A stretch of DNA of 64,000 nucleotides from Desulfobacterales bacterium (GCA_018335195.1 JAGXKN010000006.1:38763-102762); one strand, 5' to 3'; shown: positions 35,840 through 44,946, numbered from the stretch's first letter. Numbers and translations: made by a program. Notes: a model not told the origin generated them from the sequence alone.

Positions 35840-36739
35840 TTATTTCGATTGATCTTCCGGCCCGGTTTTTCGGCCGAGAAATGGTTCAAAATGATGCCAT
35901 TCAAATGGATATTGACAAACTGCCCGTTCCAGGAGGCGCGCATAGTCCCGGGCGGCCCGGTCGATGCCCTGTTTGCGCGACTGGCGCGAGCCGGCGCGCA
36001 CGTCTATGGGCGGGTGAATGATAAAGTGATATTTGCCCCGGGCTTTGCGAAACGCGAAAAATACGAAAATCGGGGCGTCGGTTGCCATGGCGAGCACGTA
36101 CGGGGTTTCCGGCAGCCGGACCGCGTGTCCCAGAAATTCCACCTCGGCAAAGGAGCGGTACGAATCCCCGAAGCGATCGCCGGCCATGGACAGAATCCAC
36201 CCGCTGCGCAGATATCTGACCCCTTCCAGGATCTCCATGGGTGAGCCCGCTCCCTGCCGGCTGGCAATGATTTCCACCCCGTCTTGCTGCAGGGTGGTTT
36301 TCTGGAGGCCTTCGAGTTGTTCCCCGGCCTTTTTGCCCATAAACAGCAGAAGCGGAAATCCTTCCTTTTTAAGCAGCCGGGCGGCCACTTCCCAGTTGCC
36401 CAGGTGGGACATCAGCAGAATGCCGCCGGTACGTCTGTTTGCGGCTTTCCGGAGATGTTCCAGTCCTTCGGCCGTGTAGCCGATATTTCCCGAGGCTTCA
36501 AGCAGGTATCTGTCAATGTAGATGTTTGTGAAGCTGTGGAACTGTTTCCAGGCGCACCAGAGTCCGTATAATACGGACCGCCGCGGGAACACGGCCCGGT
36601 AAAAGCGCACGCTTGTTGCCACCCTGCGGGGGAAAAACAGAAAATATCCGGTGGCGATAATCCGGACCGCGATATAAAAAACCCATATCCCCCATTTCCG
36701 GGACAGGTAAACCATGCATCGGTAAAACCGGTTGATCAT
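35840..36739 (-). CDS. LpxL/HtrB-like lysophospholipid (lauroyl) acyltransferase
   Basis: A 299-residue LPLAT-family protein with an N-terminal membrane segment and the catalytic LLMSHLGNWEVAARLL (H-x4-E) motif, followed by GDRFGDSY and LPETPYVLAMATDAP. Members add an acyl chain from acyl-ACP to a lipid A- or glycolipid-type acceptor at the inner membrane. Aryl polyene loci always seem to have such an acyltransferase, probably to join the polyene to its sugar or glycerol anchor. AGGAAAGGG lies just before the ATG. It sits 9 bp after the exporter-methyltransferase gene. Confidence 0.85.
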   Translation of the reverse strand: MINRFYRCMVYLSRKWGIWVFYIAVRIIATGYFLFFPRRVATSVRFYRAVFPRRSVLYGLWCAWKQFHSFTNIYIDRYLLEASGNIGYTAEGLEHLRKAANRRTGGILLMSHLGNWEVAARLLKKEGFPLLLFMGKKAGEQLEGLQKTTLQQDGVEIIASRQGAGSPMEILEGVRYLRSGWILSMAGDRFGDSYRSFAEVEFLGHAVRLPETPYVLAMATDAPIFVFFAFRKARGKYHFIIHPPIDVRAGSRQSRKQGIDRAARDYARLLERAVCQYPFEWHHFEPFLGRKTGPEDQSK

Positions 36740-36748
36740 TGCCCTTTC

Positions 36749-39700
36749 CTATTGGTTTGCACCGTCAGATTCCGCCAGAAACCAGATTTCTTCGCGCGCC
36801 GTGCCCGAAGGCCCGGTGCTGCGGAGCGCAAACCCGTTTTCCGTCAATATGTTCCCGATCCGGTCAGCCGGGCGGTAATAGGTCTTTGTTTGCGTCAGCC
36901 GGTTTTTGAAAGACTCGATCCTGTGCAGCACGGGTACGTGCGTGTCTTCGGCAATCGTAGCCCGGATGAGCAGATCGGCGCCGGGCTGCAGGTTTTTGCG
37001 GATTTTCTGCAACGTGACCGCCAGTTGGGAATCCGAGAGATAATGGATCATGTCAAGCATCACCGCCAGGTCCGCCTGCACCTGAAAATCCGGCAGGTCG
37101 GGCGCGGCTGCCGGATATATTCTGCCGCATGGTTCCACGACCCTGCCGGCAATCCGGGCCCGTTCCGGGTCCGGGTCAGCGCCGTAAATGCGTATTTCCG
37201 GATTCATTGCGCGCATCCAGGCCGCAGTAATGCCGAATCCGCAGCCGATATCAATCACCACAGCCGGATTCCGGAGAAACTCCGGTAGTTCTGCAAACAT
37301 GGGATCAAGCCGGCGCTTGAACCAGGAGAAGATCCGCGGATATGCTTCCAGGTGCCTGTAGAGCGCACGGATCCGCTTTTGATGAAGCTTGGTGCCCGGC
37401 CGGGCCGTATCGCCCGAGAACTGCACCGGCCGGAAAAGGTACCGGAGAGACGGTGGCAGCAGGCTAAATGCGCCTGCCATTACAAAGGCGATACCGATGA
37501 CCAGCACCTGCCCCATGCTTTTCATCAGGTTGTGCTCGCCCATGGCCAGGGTGCCAAAGCCAATAAGCGTGGAAACCCCGGCAAGAAACACGGTCATGCG
37601 GATATGGGCCTGGTAGGGATGGTGCTCGTCGCGGTAGCGCTGAAAGGCGCGAACCATGTACAGGGAATAGTCCAGACCCATGCCCACCACGACCACCGAG
37701 AGCATCAGTCCCGGGATGTTCAGAGGTAGCCCGATCAGGGACAGGACCCCGAGGGTGCAGATCAGGGAAAAGCCGATGGGCAAAAGCGCAATTCCGGTCA
37801 GTACCGGGTCCATGAAAAACAGCAGGAGCAGCAGCGTGACGCTGATGCCGATGACAATAAGCATCCGCACGAAGGTCTGTGAAAGAAACTCGCTGATAAT
37901 GCGGGAGTAATAATTCGGATCAAATACGCGGACCTGTTTTTTGTCGGAATAGGTGCTGAAAAATGCCTCCGGGTCATATTCCGGCCCCGGGGTCAGTGCG
38001 GAAAACAGCATCCAGGAATCAGCTTCCGGAAAATAGTGGATCCCGAGCATCTCGCGGAATTCGGGGGCAATGGCCAGTCCGCCGTTGCAAGGCGATTTTC
38101 CGGCCTTGTAGACTCCCGAGAATGCCGAGCCGGGTATGCCGAGGGCGAACGCGGCCCGGCGGATTTCTTTTTCCATACCCTTGCGATCATGGTCCTGCCA
38201 GAATTTTTTCCAGGCCGCCAGGTTGTTTTGGCAGCGCTGTTTTCCCGGAAACACCACAGCGGGGGAAAAGGCCGCTGAAAGGGTGCCGGCTTCGATTTCC
38301 CCATCCATGGAGCGGGCGAGCCGGTCGCTCTGTTCCTGCAGGGATCTCAGGTTCGGCGCCTCTGCCATCAGGTATACCTTGTCAAAAAGCTGCTGGCCCC
38401 AGACTTCCGAGATCCGTTTTTCCGCGGCAATGGTTTGTTTTTTTACCGTGTTCATCTCCGCGATATCCAGGTTGAAATTCGGGTCCGCAAAAATCGCCAT
38501 AACAGCAACAAACACCAGCGCAAGTGCGGGCTTGTACATGCCGCCGCCTGAGATGCGGTCCACTGCCGACTGCAAAAAAAATCCGCCCGGGCGCCGGGCT
38601 GCCTTTAGCCTGGGAAAAAGCAGCGGGAAGCAGGAATGGACAAATATAAAGGAAAACGCAATGCCGAATGCAGCAAATTGACCGATCTCTCCGAGAACCG
38701 GGAATCCACTGAAACTCAGCATGAAAAAAGCCCCCACCGAGGTTAGGGCGGCCAACAGAGCCACGGCCCGCACTTCCCGGGAAACGGCCTTGCCCTTTGT
38801 CTCGTGCGGCTGATCCAGAAACAGCAAATAGGAAATTCCGTGATCCACAGTGATGGAGATAATGGCGGCCCCGAAACCGATAGTCATAACGGAAATCGAA
38901 CTGTGCCAGATGGAATAAAAGGCAAGCGCGCACACGGTGCCGAACACGGCCGGCAAAAACGCGAGCAGGCCGATATAGGGCCTGGGAAAGGCGAGCATCA
39001 ACAGGCATGCAATCCCCAAAGTGGCGAAAAACAGGGCGGTTTTGGTGTCCGTCCTGGCAGTGGTTTCATTGTCGATCACCGCCCGGTAGGCACCTACCGG
39101 AGTGACAGTGAAATCCGCCTCTGTGTCCCGGTATTTTTGTTTCAGCACCCGGGTGGCTTCTTCGATGGTTTCATCGATTTCGTGGGCCGGTTTCGCTCCG
39201 GTGCCGGCTTTTTTCGGGTTGGCAATGACAAGCAGGTGCCGTCCGTCGGCAGACAGGAGTTGGCCCTTGTAAAATCGGATTTCCTGGGCGGGCACGAGAT
39301 GCTTCAGTTTTTCCAGCACCCGGCCGCTCAATCCCAGCGGGTCTTTTACGGCCAGATCGGAACGGCCCATGCCGTCCATGGTAAACAGCCCGGAGAGGTT
39401 TTCCCTGACCCGCTGTTTTACGCGGCCTTCCTGCAAAATCGGGGCGATTTCATTTTCCAGTTCTTCGGCCGTAAACAGCACGGGAAGATTTTCTGTCACG
39501 TGCGCCATGAGTTTGGGAAACAGCCGGCCCATTTCCCTGGTGCCAACGGTTTGAAATACCCTGCTTTTTTGCAGCCGGGTTTCGAGTGTTTCCGCGGCTG
39601 CCACCAGCTTGTCCGGGTTTTTTTCATCAAGGGCCAGATCAATAAAAATCCGGTTTTGATAAGGGTGATGTTCAAGCACGTAGGCGCCCTGGTCAATTAC

Positions 39701-39856
39701 GGCGTTGCCCCGTGGCAGGGAGCTGATAATATCGGTTTCAAACCGGAGGTTAAACAGGGAAATCACGGCAGCAGCGATCAGCACAAGGGCAGCGGTAAAC
39801 AAAAAAGCTTTCAGCGGGTTATGTCCGGACAGCAGGGGCAATGGCAATGGCTTCAC
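36749..39856 (-). CDS. MMPL/RND exporter fused to a SAM-dependent methyltransferase
   Basis: A 1035-residue protein. Residues about 1-790 form an MMPL-type exporter: TM1 near 15-38, a periplasmic loop, helices about 270-420 with the TVDHGISYLLF acidic motif, TM7 near 440, and the last helix set with VVGMGLDYSLYM. Residues about 830-1035 are a class I methyltransferase with VIDIGCGFG (SAM loop, about 867-875), YGADPD and LAVMLDMIHYLSD. In aryl polyene loci exporter and methyltransferase are normally separate genes. The start is GTG, overlapping the glycosyltransferase stop by 4 bp. The fusion may couple head-group methylation to export (inference). Confidence 0.82.
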   Translation of the reverse strand: MKPLPLPLLSGHNPLKAFLFTAALVLIAAAVISLFNLRFETDIISSLPRGNAVIDQGAYVLEHHPYQNRIFIDLALDEKNPDKLVAAAETLETRLQKSRVFQTVGTREMGRLFPKLMAHVTENLPVLFTAEELENEIAPILQEGRVKQRVRENLSGLFTMDGMGRSDLAVKDPLGLSGRVLEKLKHLVPAQEIRFYKGQLLSADGRHLLVIANPKKAGTGAKPAHEIDETIEEATRVLKQKYRDTEADFTVTPVGAYRAVIDNETTARTDTKTALFFATLGIACLLMLAFPRPYIGLLAFLPAVFGTVCALAFYSIWHSSISVMTIGFGAAIISITVDHGISYLLFLDQPHETKGKAVSREVRAVALLAALTSVGAFFMLSFSGFPVLGEIGQFAAFGIAFSFIFVHSCFPLLFPRLKAARRPGGFFLQSAVDRISGGGMYKPALALVFVAVMAIFADPNFNLDIAEMNTVKKQTIAAEKRISEVWGQQLFDKVYLMAEAPNLRSLQEQSDRLARSMDGEIEAGTLSAAFSPAVVFPGKQRCQNNLAAWKKFWQDHDRKGMEKEIRRAAFALGIPGSAFSGVYKAGKSPCNGGLAIAPEFREMLGIHYFPEADSWMLFSALTPGPEYDPEAFFSTYSDKKQVRVFDPNYYSRIISEFLSQTFVRMLIVIGISVTLLLLLFFMDPVLTGIALLPIGFSLICTLGVLSLIGLPLNIPGLMLSVVVVGMGLDYSLYMVRAFQRYRDEHHPYQAHIRMTVFLAGVSTLIGFGTLAMGEHNLMKSMGQVLVIGIAFVMAGAFSLLPPSLRYLFRPVQFSGDTARPGTKLHQKRIRALYRHLEAYPRIFSWFKRRLDPMFAELPEFLRNPAVVIDIGCGFGITAAWMRAMNPEIRIYGADPDPERARIAGRVVEPCGRIYPAAAPDLPDFQVQADLAVMLDMIHYLSDSQLAVTLQKIRKNLQPGADLLIRATIAEDTHVPVLHRIESFKNRLTQTKTYYRPADRIGNILTENGFALRSTGPSGTAREEIWFLAESDGANQ

Positions 39857-40623
39857 GCTTTGTTTTCAGGCACGGTTTTGGCCGGCCTTTTAAAAAATCT
39901 GCGCACGATCAGGCCGGTAAAAGTTTTCGCGTTTCTGAAAAAATCCCGCCACGGCCGGAAATGGGAAACGCGCTGTCCGGCCGGCAGGTAACTTACGCCC
40001 ACGGGCACCTCGACAACGGGCACGCCCTGCCAGTGAGCGCGCACCAGAATTTCCACCTCGAACTCGAACCGTCTGGACTTTGTCTGCCAGGCCAGTGCCT
40101 CGGGCAGCGGGTAAATCCGGAATCCGCTCTGGGAATCCGAGATTTTCGGGCCGCTGGAGGCGCGCACCCAGAAATTGGAAAATTTTCTGCCAAACCGGCT
40201 GGTCCAGTGTACGTGGGGATCGTTCATGCCGGTGCGGCGGCCCACGATCAGTGCTTTTCGGTATTGCCGGGCAGTCCGGATCAGGATTTTCGCATCCAGC
40301 GGATTGTGCTGGCCATCGGCATCCATGGTAATCGCCCAGTCCGCGATCTGCGAGGCTTCTAAAAAGCCGGCTATAAGAGCCGCGCCCTTGCCGAGGTTTT
40401 TTTCGTGGGCAATGATGCGGATATCCGGAAATCCCCAGACGCGTTCACGGGTGTCGTCAGTGGATCCGTCATCCACAACAAATACGGGCAACTCGAGTTC
40501 CAGGGCTTCCGCGATCACCTTTTCCACGGCACGGGCGTGGTTGTAAGCCGGGATCACCACGGCGAAACGGTCTTTTTTGCCGGGTTGATGCCGGGCTTCA
40601 GCGCTAGATGAAAAACGGTCCAT
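39853..40623 (-). CDS. Family 2 glycosyltransferase (dolichol-phosphate mannosyltransferase-like)
   Basis: A 256-residue GT2 enzyme with VVIPAYNHARAV, VVDDGSTDDT, the metal-binding TMDADGQH and GFRIYPL. It lacks C-terminal membrane helices, so it is peripheral. DPM-like enzymes move a sugar to a lipid-linked acceptor; the position in the operon matches the glycosyltransferase found in aryl polyene loci. Its ATG directly follows the stop of the fatty-acid kinase gene, and its stop overlaps the exporter start by 4 bp. Sugar and acceptor cannot be deduced. Confidence 0.85.
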   Translation of the reverse strand: MDRFSSSAEARHQPGKKDRFAVVIPAYNHARAVEKVIAEALELELPVFVVDDGSTDDTRERVWGFPDIRIIAHEKNLGKGAALIAGFLEASQIADWAITMDADGQHNPLDAKILIRTARQYRKALIVGRRTGMNDPHVHWTSRFGRKFSNFWVRASSGPKISDSQSGFRIYPLPEALAWQTKSRRFEFEVEILVRAHWQGVPVVEVPVGVSYLPAGQRVSHFRPWRDFFRNAKTFTGLIVRRFFKRPAKTVPENKA

Positions 40624-42372
40624 TCAGTCTTCATCTCCCTGTTCCGGCTGCTGCCCGTAGTAGGCCACAGCCCAGGCCCCGGGGCCGATATGCACGCCCG
40701 AGGTCAGTGAAAGCGGCTGTATTCGGATTTCAGCCTTCGGAAAAATCCGCCGGATCTCTGCCGCGGCCCGGTCTTCCACCCATTTCCGGTTATCCGTGTA
40801 TTCAAGCAGTAACAGGGATTCGGGCGCGTCGCGCAGATTCCGGCTGAGCCGCTCGACTGCGAAACGAAGCTGGGCCCAGGTGTTTCTGACGATGCCGACT
40901 TTTTCCGCCCCACGGGGCGTGGGCGTGATAACCGGTTTTACGTGCATCATGTCTCCGAAAAACGCCCCGGTTTTCGACATTCGCCCGCCTGCGGCCAGGT
41001 ATTTGAGCTCGTCGAGAAAGATATATTCCCCGCTTTTTTCCGATGCCGCTTGTGCAAACGCGATCACCTGGCCGGCTGTTTCCGCGCGGGCGGCGTACCT
41101 GGCGGTTGCAATGACCGCAGCGGCAAGCCGTCCCGATGCCGCGCCGGTATCGATGACCGTAAGGCGATCTTCCGGGTCGTGCTGCTTTTTCCATTCCACG
41201 GCCACCTGGTAATTCCCCGTGTATACGGAGCCCACGCAAAGATAAAGCACGTTTTGGTGCCTGGCCAGCAGCCGTTCATAATGTTGATGGCGTTCAAATA
41301 TAGAGGCCTGGGAGGTGGATGCCGGGACCCGGTCGCGCATGGCATGATAGAGAGTTTCCGGATCTATGCAGGTTTCCGGTGCGCAGGTCTCGCCGCGGGT
41401 GACGTAGCTTTCCAGCAGCGTGATCCCCAGGCGGCGCGCCTGGTGCCGGGTAAGCGAGCCTGCCGCGTCCGTGACAATGTGAACCGGCCCCCGGGCTGCG
41501 GGCATGCGGAAATCCGCGGTCTGCCGGACAAGATCGTCCTGGCTCCACTGAACGATGTGCCCCATGCTTTTGATCCTTTGCTTCAGGTCCGCTGCATTGT
41601 TTGTGTGCAAATGGACCTTTGCGTAATCCTGGTACGCATAGACCAGGGCGCTGTCTTCCATTTCTGCGATCCGGTCCTCCGGATGGCCGGCATTTTCGTC
41701 CATGCGTACCACGAAATCCACGCAATAGCCCTTGTCCGCTGACCGGCTAAAACCTGCGGCGATTTTCAGGCTGTCGCCGAAAATATCTGAAATCGAGCGG
41801 AAAGTGTCGGCCCGGCTGGAAAAGCATTTCAAGAATCCTTCCAGAAACAGAAACATCCCGAGGGCGCCGGCATCCACAACCCCGGCTTCCTTGAGTTCCG
41901 GCAGCATCTCCGGGGTTTCGTGCACCGCGGTCTGGATTTGATCGATCACCGATTCCGGGAAGTTTACGCTGTCCTCCCGGTTTTCCGGGTCCGCCAGCGC
42001 ATCTGCAAACCGGTCCAGCACCGTGAGCATGGTTCCGGGCCTGGGGTCGTGAACCGCGCTGCGGGCGTTTCTGGAGCCGGTCCGTGCCGCCCCCGGCAGT
42101 TGATGAATGGATTCGGCGCTGAGCAGTTCGACCACGAACCTGGCTGCAATATTGCCGGAGTTGCCCCTGGCTGCAAACAGGAGCCGGCGTCGGGTTTCAG
42201 CCGGATCCCGATCTTGGATTCCCCGCAGCGGAGCCAGGCTGATCATGAGATTGCGGCCCGTGTCCCCGTCTGCCACCGGGAAGACATTGATTTCGTCGAG
42301 TACGCCGGACCATGCGCCCAGCCGTTCATATCCGGTGATAAAGGCTTCTGCAGTACTTCCGTATGGATTCAT
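40624..42372 (-). CDS. Fused fatty-acid kinase: DhaL (FakA-like) plus DegV (FakB-like)
   Basis: A 582-residue fusion. Residues about 1-190 are a DhaL kinase domain with NVFPVADGDTGRNL (Mg-ATP aspartates) and FAARGNSGNI. Residues about 210-290 resemble the FakA middle domain (CVDFVVRMDEN, KVHLHTNN). Residues about 300-575 are a DegV fatty-acid-binding domain: HIVTDAAGSL, STSQAS, GSVYTGNYQVA and GGRMSKTGAFFGDMMHVKPVI. In Gram-positive bacteria FakA and FakB are separate and together make acyl-phosphate, the substrate of PlsY. A plsY gene is present at 51.7 kb, so the fusion probably activates free acids for phospholipid synthesis (inference). Confidence 0.82.
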   Translation of the reverse strand: MNPYGSTAEAFITGYERLGAWSGVLDEINVFPVADGDTGRNLMISLAPLRGIQDRDPAETRRRLLFAARGNSGNIAARFVVELLSAESIHQLPGAARTGSRNARSAVHDPRPGTMLTVLDRFADALADPENREDSVNFPESVIDQIQTAVHETPEMLPELKEAGVVDAGALGMFLFLEGFLKCFSSRADTFRSISDIFGDSLKIAAGFSRSADKGYCVDFVVRMDENAGHPEDRIAEMEDSALVYAYQDYAKVHLHTNNAADLKQRIKSMGHIVQWSQDDLVRQTADFRMPAARGPVHIVTDAAGSLTRHQARRLGITLLESYVTRGETCAPETCIDPETLYHAMRDRVPASTSQASIFERHQHYERLLARHQNVLYLCVGSVYTGNYQVAVEWKKQHDPEDRLTVIDTGAASGRLAAAVIATARYAARAETAGQVIAFAQAASEKSGEYIFLDELKYLAAGGRMSKTGAFFGDMMHVKPVITPTPRGAEKVGIVRNTWAQLRFAVERLSRNLRDAPESLLLLEYTDNRKWVEDRAAAEIRRIFPKAEIRIQPLSLTSGVHIGPGAWAVAYYGQQPEQGDED

Positions 42373-42374
42373 TC

Positions 42375-42797
42375 TTAAAACCCGAGCGCCTCGCGGATGT
42401 CATCTGGTATCCGGAGCATGGTTTCCATTTCCGGGATTTTTATCGCAGCCTGCTCGCTTTTGCCCCTGGTGCTGACACGGTTGTCTTCGACAAGCCGGAT
42501 CTCAAATGCGATCGTGATCTTGTAGTTGACTTCCTTTAACGTTGCCCGGCAGAGGAACTCGTCCCTGAAGCGCAAGGGCAGAACGTGCTTGATGCTGGTC
42601 CGGATAATGGGGAAGATATACTGTGTGTCCCTGTATACCCGGTAGAGGTCCACCCCGAGCTTGCGAAACAGCGCGTCCCGGGTGATGTCGAAGTATTTGA
42701 AGTAATTGCCGTGCCACATCACCTCCATGGGATCCAGATCGTGAAACGGCACCGCGAATTTGCGTTCACAGGATTTGTCCGGATCGGTTTGTTTCAT
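42375..42797 (-). CDS. Acyl-ACP/CoA thioesterase, 4HBT hotdog family
   Basis: A 140-residue YbgC-like thioesterase with FHDLDPMEVMWHGNYFKYFD, where the aspartate of DLDPMEV is the usual catalytic residue, and the helix that follows. It would release a free acid from ACP. That free acid would be the substrate for the fatty-acid kinase whose gene starts 2 bp after this stop. I chose the ATG at 42797; the open frame continues to a TTG at 42869 that overlaps the ammonia-lyase end but has no ribosome site. A related thioesterase is encoded at 50.4 kb. Confidence 0.82.
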   Translation of the reverse strand: MKQTDPDKSCERKFAVPFHDLDPMEVMWHGNYFKYFDITRDALFRKLGVDLYRVYRDTQYIFPIIRTSIKHVLPLRFRDEFLCRATLKEVNYKITIAFEIRLVEDNRVSTRGKSEQAAIKIPEMETMLRIPDDIREALGF

Positions 42798-42862
42798 TTG
42801 CTTTTCGGCCTGTTTGGTTGGTTTGGCAAAAAAACACGGCGCTGCCGCTGAAAATACGGGTA

Positions 42863-44425
42863 TCAGCAAGGGGCGGAGGTAAAAATTCCGGAGTCTTCGA
42901 TTGCGGATGAAAGGCTGTCGATATCCGTATCCATGGGGCGATCAGCAATGGTCGGCGGCGCGATTTCGCGGAGGATGCTGACCAATTCCGCCAGTTTTGT
43001 CCGCTGTTCCAGGCTGCCGCGAAGTTCGCAGGCCTGAAGACCTGCAAGCAGGCAGATGGCAACGGTTTTTTCCGCCAGTTCGCAAATGCGTTTTGCATCG
43101 CGGGCCGCAATCGTGCCCATACTCACCTTGTCCTGGTTGTGTGACTCCGTGGACCGGGAAAAAGAAGCCGCGGGCATGGTTTGCTTGAGTGCTTCTGCCG
43201 CAAGTGCCGAGGCGCTGATGGACATGGCTTTGAAACCGTGATGAAACGGTTTTTCGGGATCTTCCACGCCGACCAGGTCCGCGGGCAGCCCCCGGTTGAC
43301 ATTGGCATCCACCATGAGCGCCACCTGTCGGTCGGCCATGTCCGCCACGGATGCCAGGGCGCTTTTGAGTCCGTCCATGGCAAATGACACATGTCCGCCG
43401 TAAAAATTGCCGCCCATGAGCACGCTGCCGGATTCGGGATCGAATAACGGGTTGTCGTTTGCGCTGTTTGCCTCGATGCTCAGCCATTGACGTACCCATT
43501 CAAGGGCGTCTGTGAGAACCCCTATGACCTGTGGGCCGCAGCGCAAGGAATACGGGTCCTGCAGCGTATCCGGCCCATTTATGGCAAAGCTTTCCGGCGG
43601 CGCATCAGAGGAAAGCACTTCGGCGATCCTGGTGGCTGCATCCTTCTGGCCCGGATGCGGCTTTGCCCTGGATATGGCCGGATAATAATGATGAGAATTG
43701 CCGCCGATGGCATGAATGCACAGGGCGGTAGCGTCAGTGGCCGCATTTGCGATTTTTTCCGCCCGATCCAATACAATGGCGGCAACACCGGTCATCATGG
43801 CCGTGCCGTTCATGATGGCAAGCGGTTCCTTGGGGAAAAACCGGTGGGGCGAAATGCCCGCCCCAGCTAGGGCTTCTGCCGCCGGCATTTGCCGGCCGCG
43901 GTAAAACACCTGACGTTCTCCCATAAGCACGGCTGCCACGTAAGACATAGGCGTAAGGTCCCCGGATGCGCCCACGGAGCCTTCGGAGGGCACAACCGGC
44001 GTGATGTCTGCGTTGAGCAGTTCGGCGATTTTTTGCATCAACTCCATTGAAACGCCCGAGTACCCCCTGGCAAAGCAGGCAAGCCGGCATACCATGGCCG
44101 CCCGGGTTTCTTCCGCGTCAAATGGCGCGCCCGTGCCGCAGCCGTGAAAACGGATCAGGTTTATGCCGTTTTGTTCGGCCACCTCGGAAATCATCCGTTT
44201 GCCGCAGCATTTGCCGAATCCCGTGGTTACCCCGTATACGGGCGATTCCCGCTCCAAGGCGTGGATGAGCACGTCCCGGGACTGTTCCATGTGAGCAGTG
44301 AATTCGGCGCCCGTATCGATTTCAACGGCCGCTTCGCCCCGGGCTACCCGGACGATCTGCTGCAGGGAAATTTCCGAACCGTCGATTACGAGCGTATGCC
44401 CGCCCTTTTGCGGGGTTCTTGTCAT
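42863..44425 (-). CDS. Aromatic amino acid ammonia-lyase (HAL/PAL/TAL family)
   Basis: A 520-residue MIO-dependent lyase. The cofactor triad Ala153-Ser154-Gly155 lies in GSVGASGDLTPMSYV, and the active-site tyrosine is in VYGVTTGFG (Tyr64). The substrate-selectivity pair is Phe93-His94 (LIRFHGCG). As I recall the family, tyrosine lyases have His-Leu here, phenylalanine lyases Phe-Leu and histidine lyases Ser-His, so this is a mixed type; Phe favours phenylalanine over tyrosine. The product, cinnamate or coumarate, would prime an aryl polyene. It is the first gene of the minus-strand operon, with a consensus-like promoter upstream; a histidine-degradation role is unlikely because no hut genes are near. 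Confidence 0.85.
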   Translation of the reverse strand: MTRTPQKGGHTLVIDGSEISLQQIVRVARGEAAVEIDTGAEFTAHMEQSRDVLIHALERESPVYGVTTGFGKCCGKRMISEVAEQNGINLIRFHGCGTGAPFDAEETRAAMVCRLACFARGYSGVSMELMQKIAELLNADITPVVPSEGSVGASGDLTPMSYVAAVLMGERQVFYRGRQMPAAEALAGAGISPHRFFPKEPLAIMNGTAMMTGVAAIVLDRAEKIANAATDATALCIHAIGGNSHHYYPAISRAKPHPGQKDAATRIAEVLSSDAPPESFAINGPDTLQDPYSLRCGPQVIGVLTDALEWVRQWLSIEANSANDNPLFDPESGSVLMGGNFYGGHVSFAMDGLKSALASVADMADRQVALMVDANVNRGLPADLVGVEDPEKPFHHGFKAMSISASALAAEALKQTMPAASFSRSTESHNQDKVSMGTIAARDAKRICELAEKTVAICLLAGLQACELRGSLEQRTKLAELVSILREIAPPTIADRPMDTDIDSLSSAIEDSGIFTSAPC

Positions 44426-44501
44426 ATTCTGTCCATCCTTGTCTGCGGGTCAATCCGGGCAGGCCCTGGCAAGCCCTTTGAACCGGCGAAAAAATTAAAG
44501 T

Positions 44502-44530
44502 ATATTATAGGTGCCGGGACTTCTTGTCAA
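44502..44530 (-). promoter_or_regulatory. Promoter of the nine-gene minus-strand operon
   Basis: On the minus strand a perfect TTGACA (complement of 44525-44530) is followed by a perfect TATAAT (complement of 44504-44509) at 15 bp, or by TAATAT (complement of 44502-44507) at 17 bp. It lies about 80 bp upstream of the ammonia-lyase start. Confidence 0.65.
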
Positions 44531-44640
44531 GTTTCATACGTCCCTTACGGAAGTCTCTGCCAGCGAGAATCCTGCCGGATCCCACATCCGGCCCATTTCG
44601 GGTATTACCATTCGGATGGTTTGTCTTTGAGTTCCGGGGA

Positions 44641-44820
44641 TTTTGAAACCTTTCCGGACTGAATTGGTAGAATTGTCGAGGGGTTTGGACAGGGCGGGAC
44701 GGCGGCTTGGTTTGCGCAGATTCATCGTGCGCGTCAGCAGACGGCATATGTGCAAACTTCCGCGCCGGCCCGGCCCTGCGGAAACCCGGGAAGCCTGATG
44801 CTTTTTTTGCAGAGCATTGT
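44641..44820 (-). repeat. Inverted partial copy of the large intergenic repeat (copy 3)
   Basis: Read on the minus strand it matches 24035-24205 in order: the end unit (GCTCTGCAAAAAAAGCATCAG, TTTCCGCAGGG, GGAAGTTTGCACATATGCCG), then TCTGCGCAAACC, CGCCGTCCCGCCCTGTCC and CTCGACAATTC. The remainder of the element is missing. A second end-unit fragment follows at about 44830-44866. It fills most of the 44426-45021 gap, which has no supported gene, between the two divergent operons. Confidence 0.65.
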
Positions 44821-44917
44821 GAAGTTGAAAGCTCCTGCGAAAATCCGGGAAACGCCGCGTTTTTTCTTAGAATTTTATAAAGTTATGAACGTCCTGCTTT
44901 TTGATTTGTTATCAAAG

Positions 44918-44946
44918 TTGACAAATGCGTTAATTCCCTTTATGCA
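44918..44946 (+). promoter_or_regulatory. Candidate promoter of the plus-strand dehydratase-to-PlsY operon
   Basis: Perfect TTGACA (44918-44923), a 17-bp spacer and TATGCA (44941-44946; half-match to the -10). It lies about 75 bp before the first gene in AT-rich sequence. Confidence 0.4.

Noticed and set aside
38804..39991. 395-codon plus-strand open frame
   Set aside because: Antisense to the MMPL-methyltransferase fusion; no motifs and shadow-like composition.
42863..44425. Histidine utilisation (hutH) as the role of the ammonia-lyase
   Set aside because: No urocanase, imidazolonepropionase or other hut gene is nearby, the selectivity pair is not Ser-His, and the gene leads a lipid biosynthesis operon.
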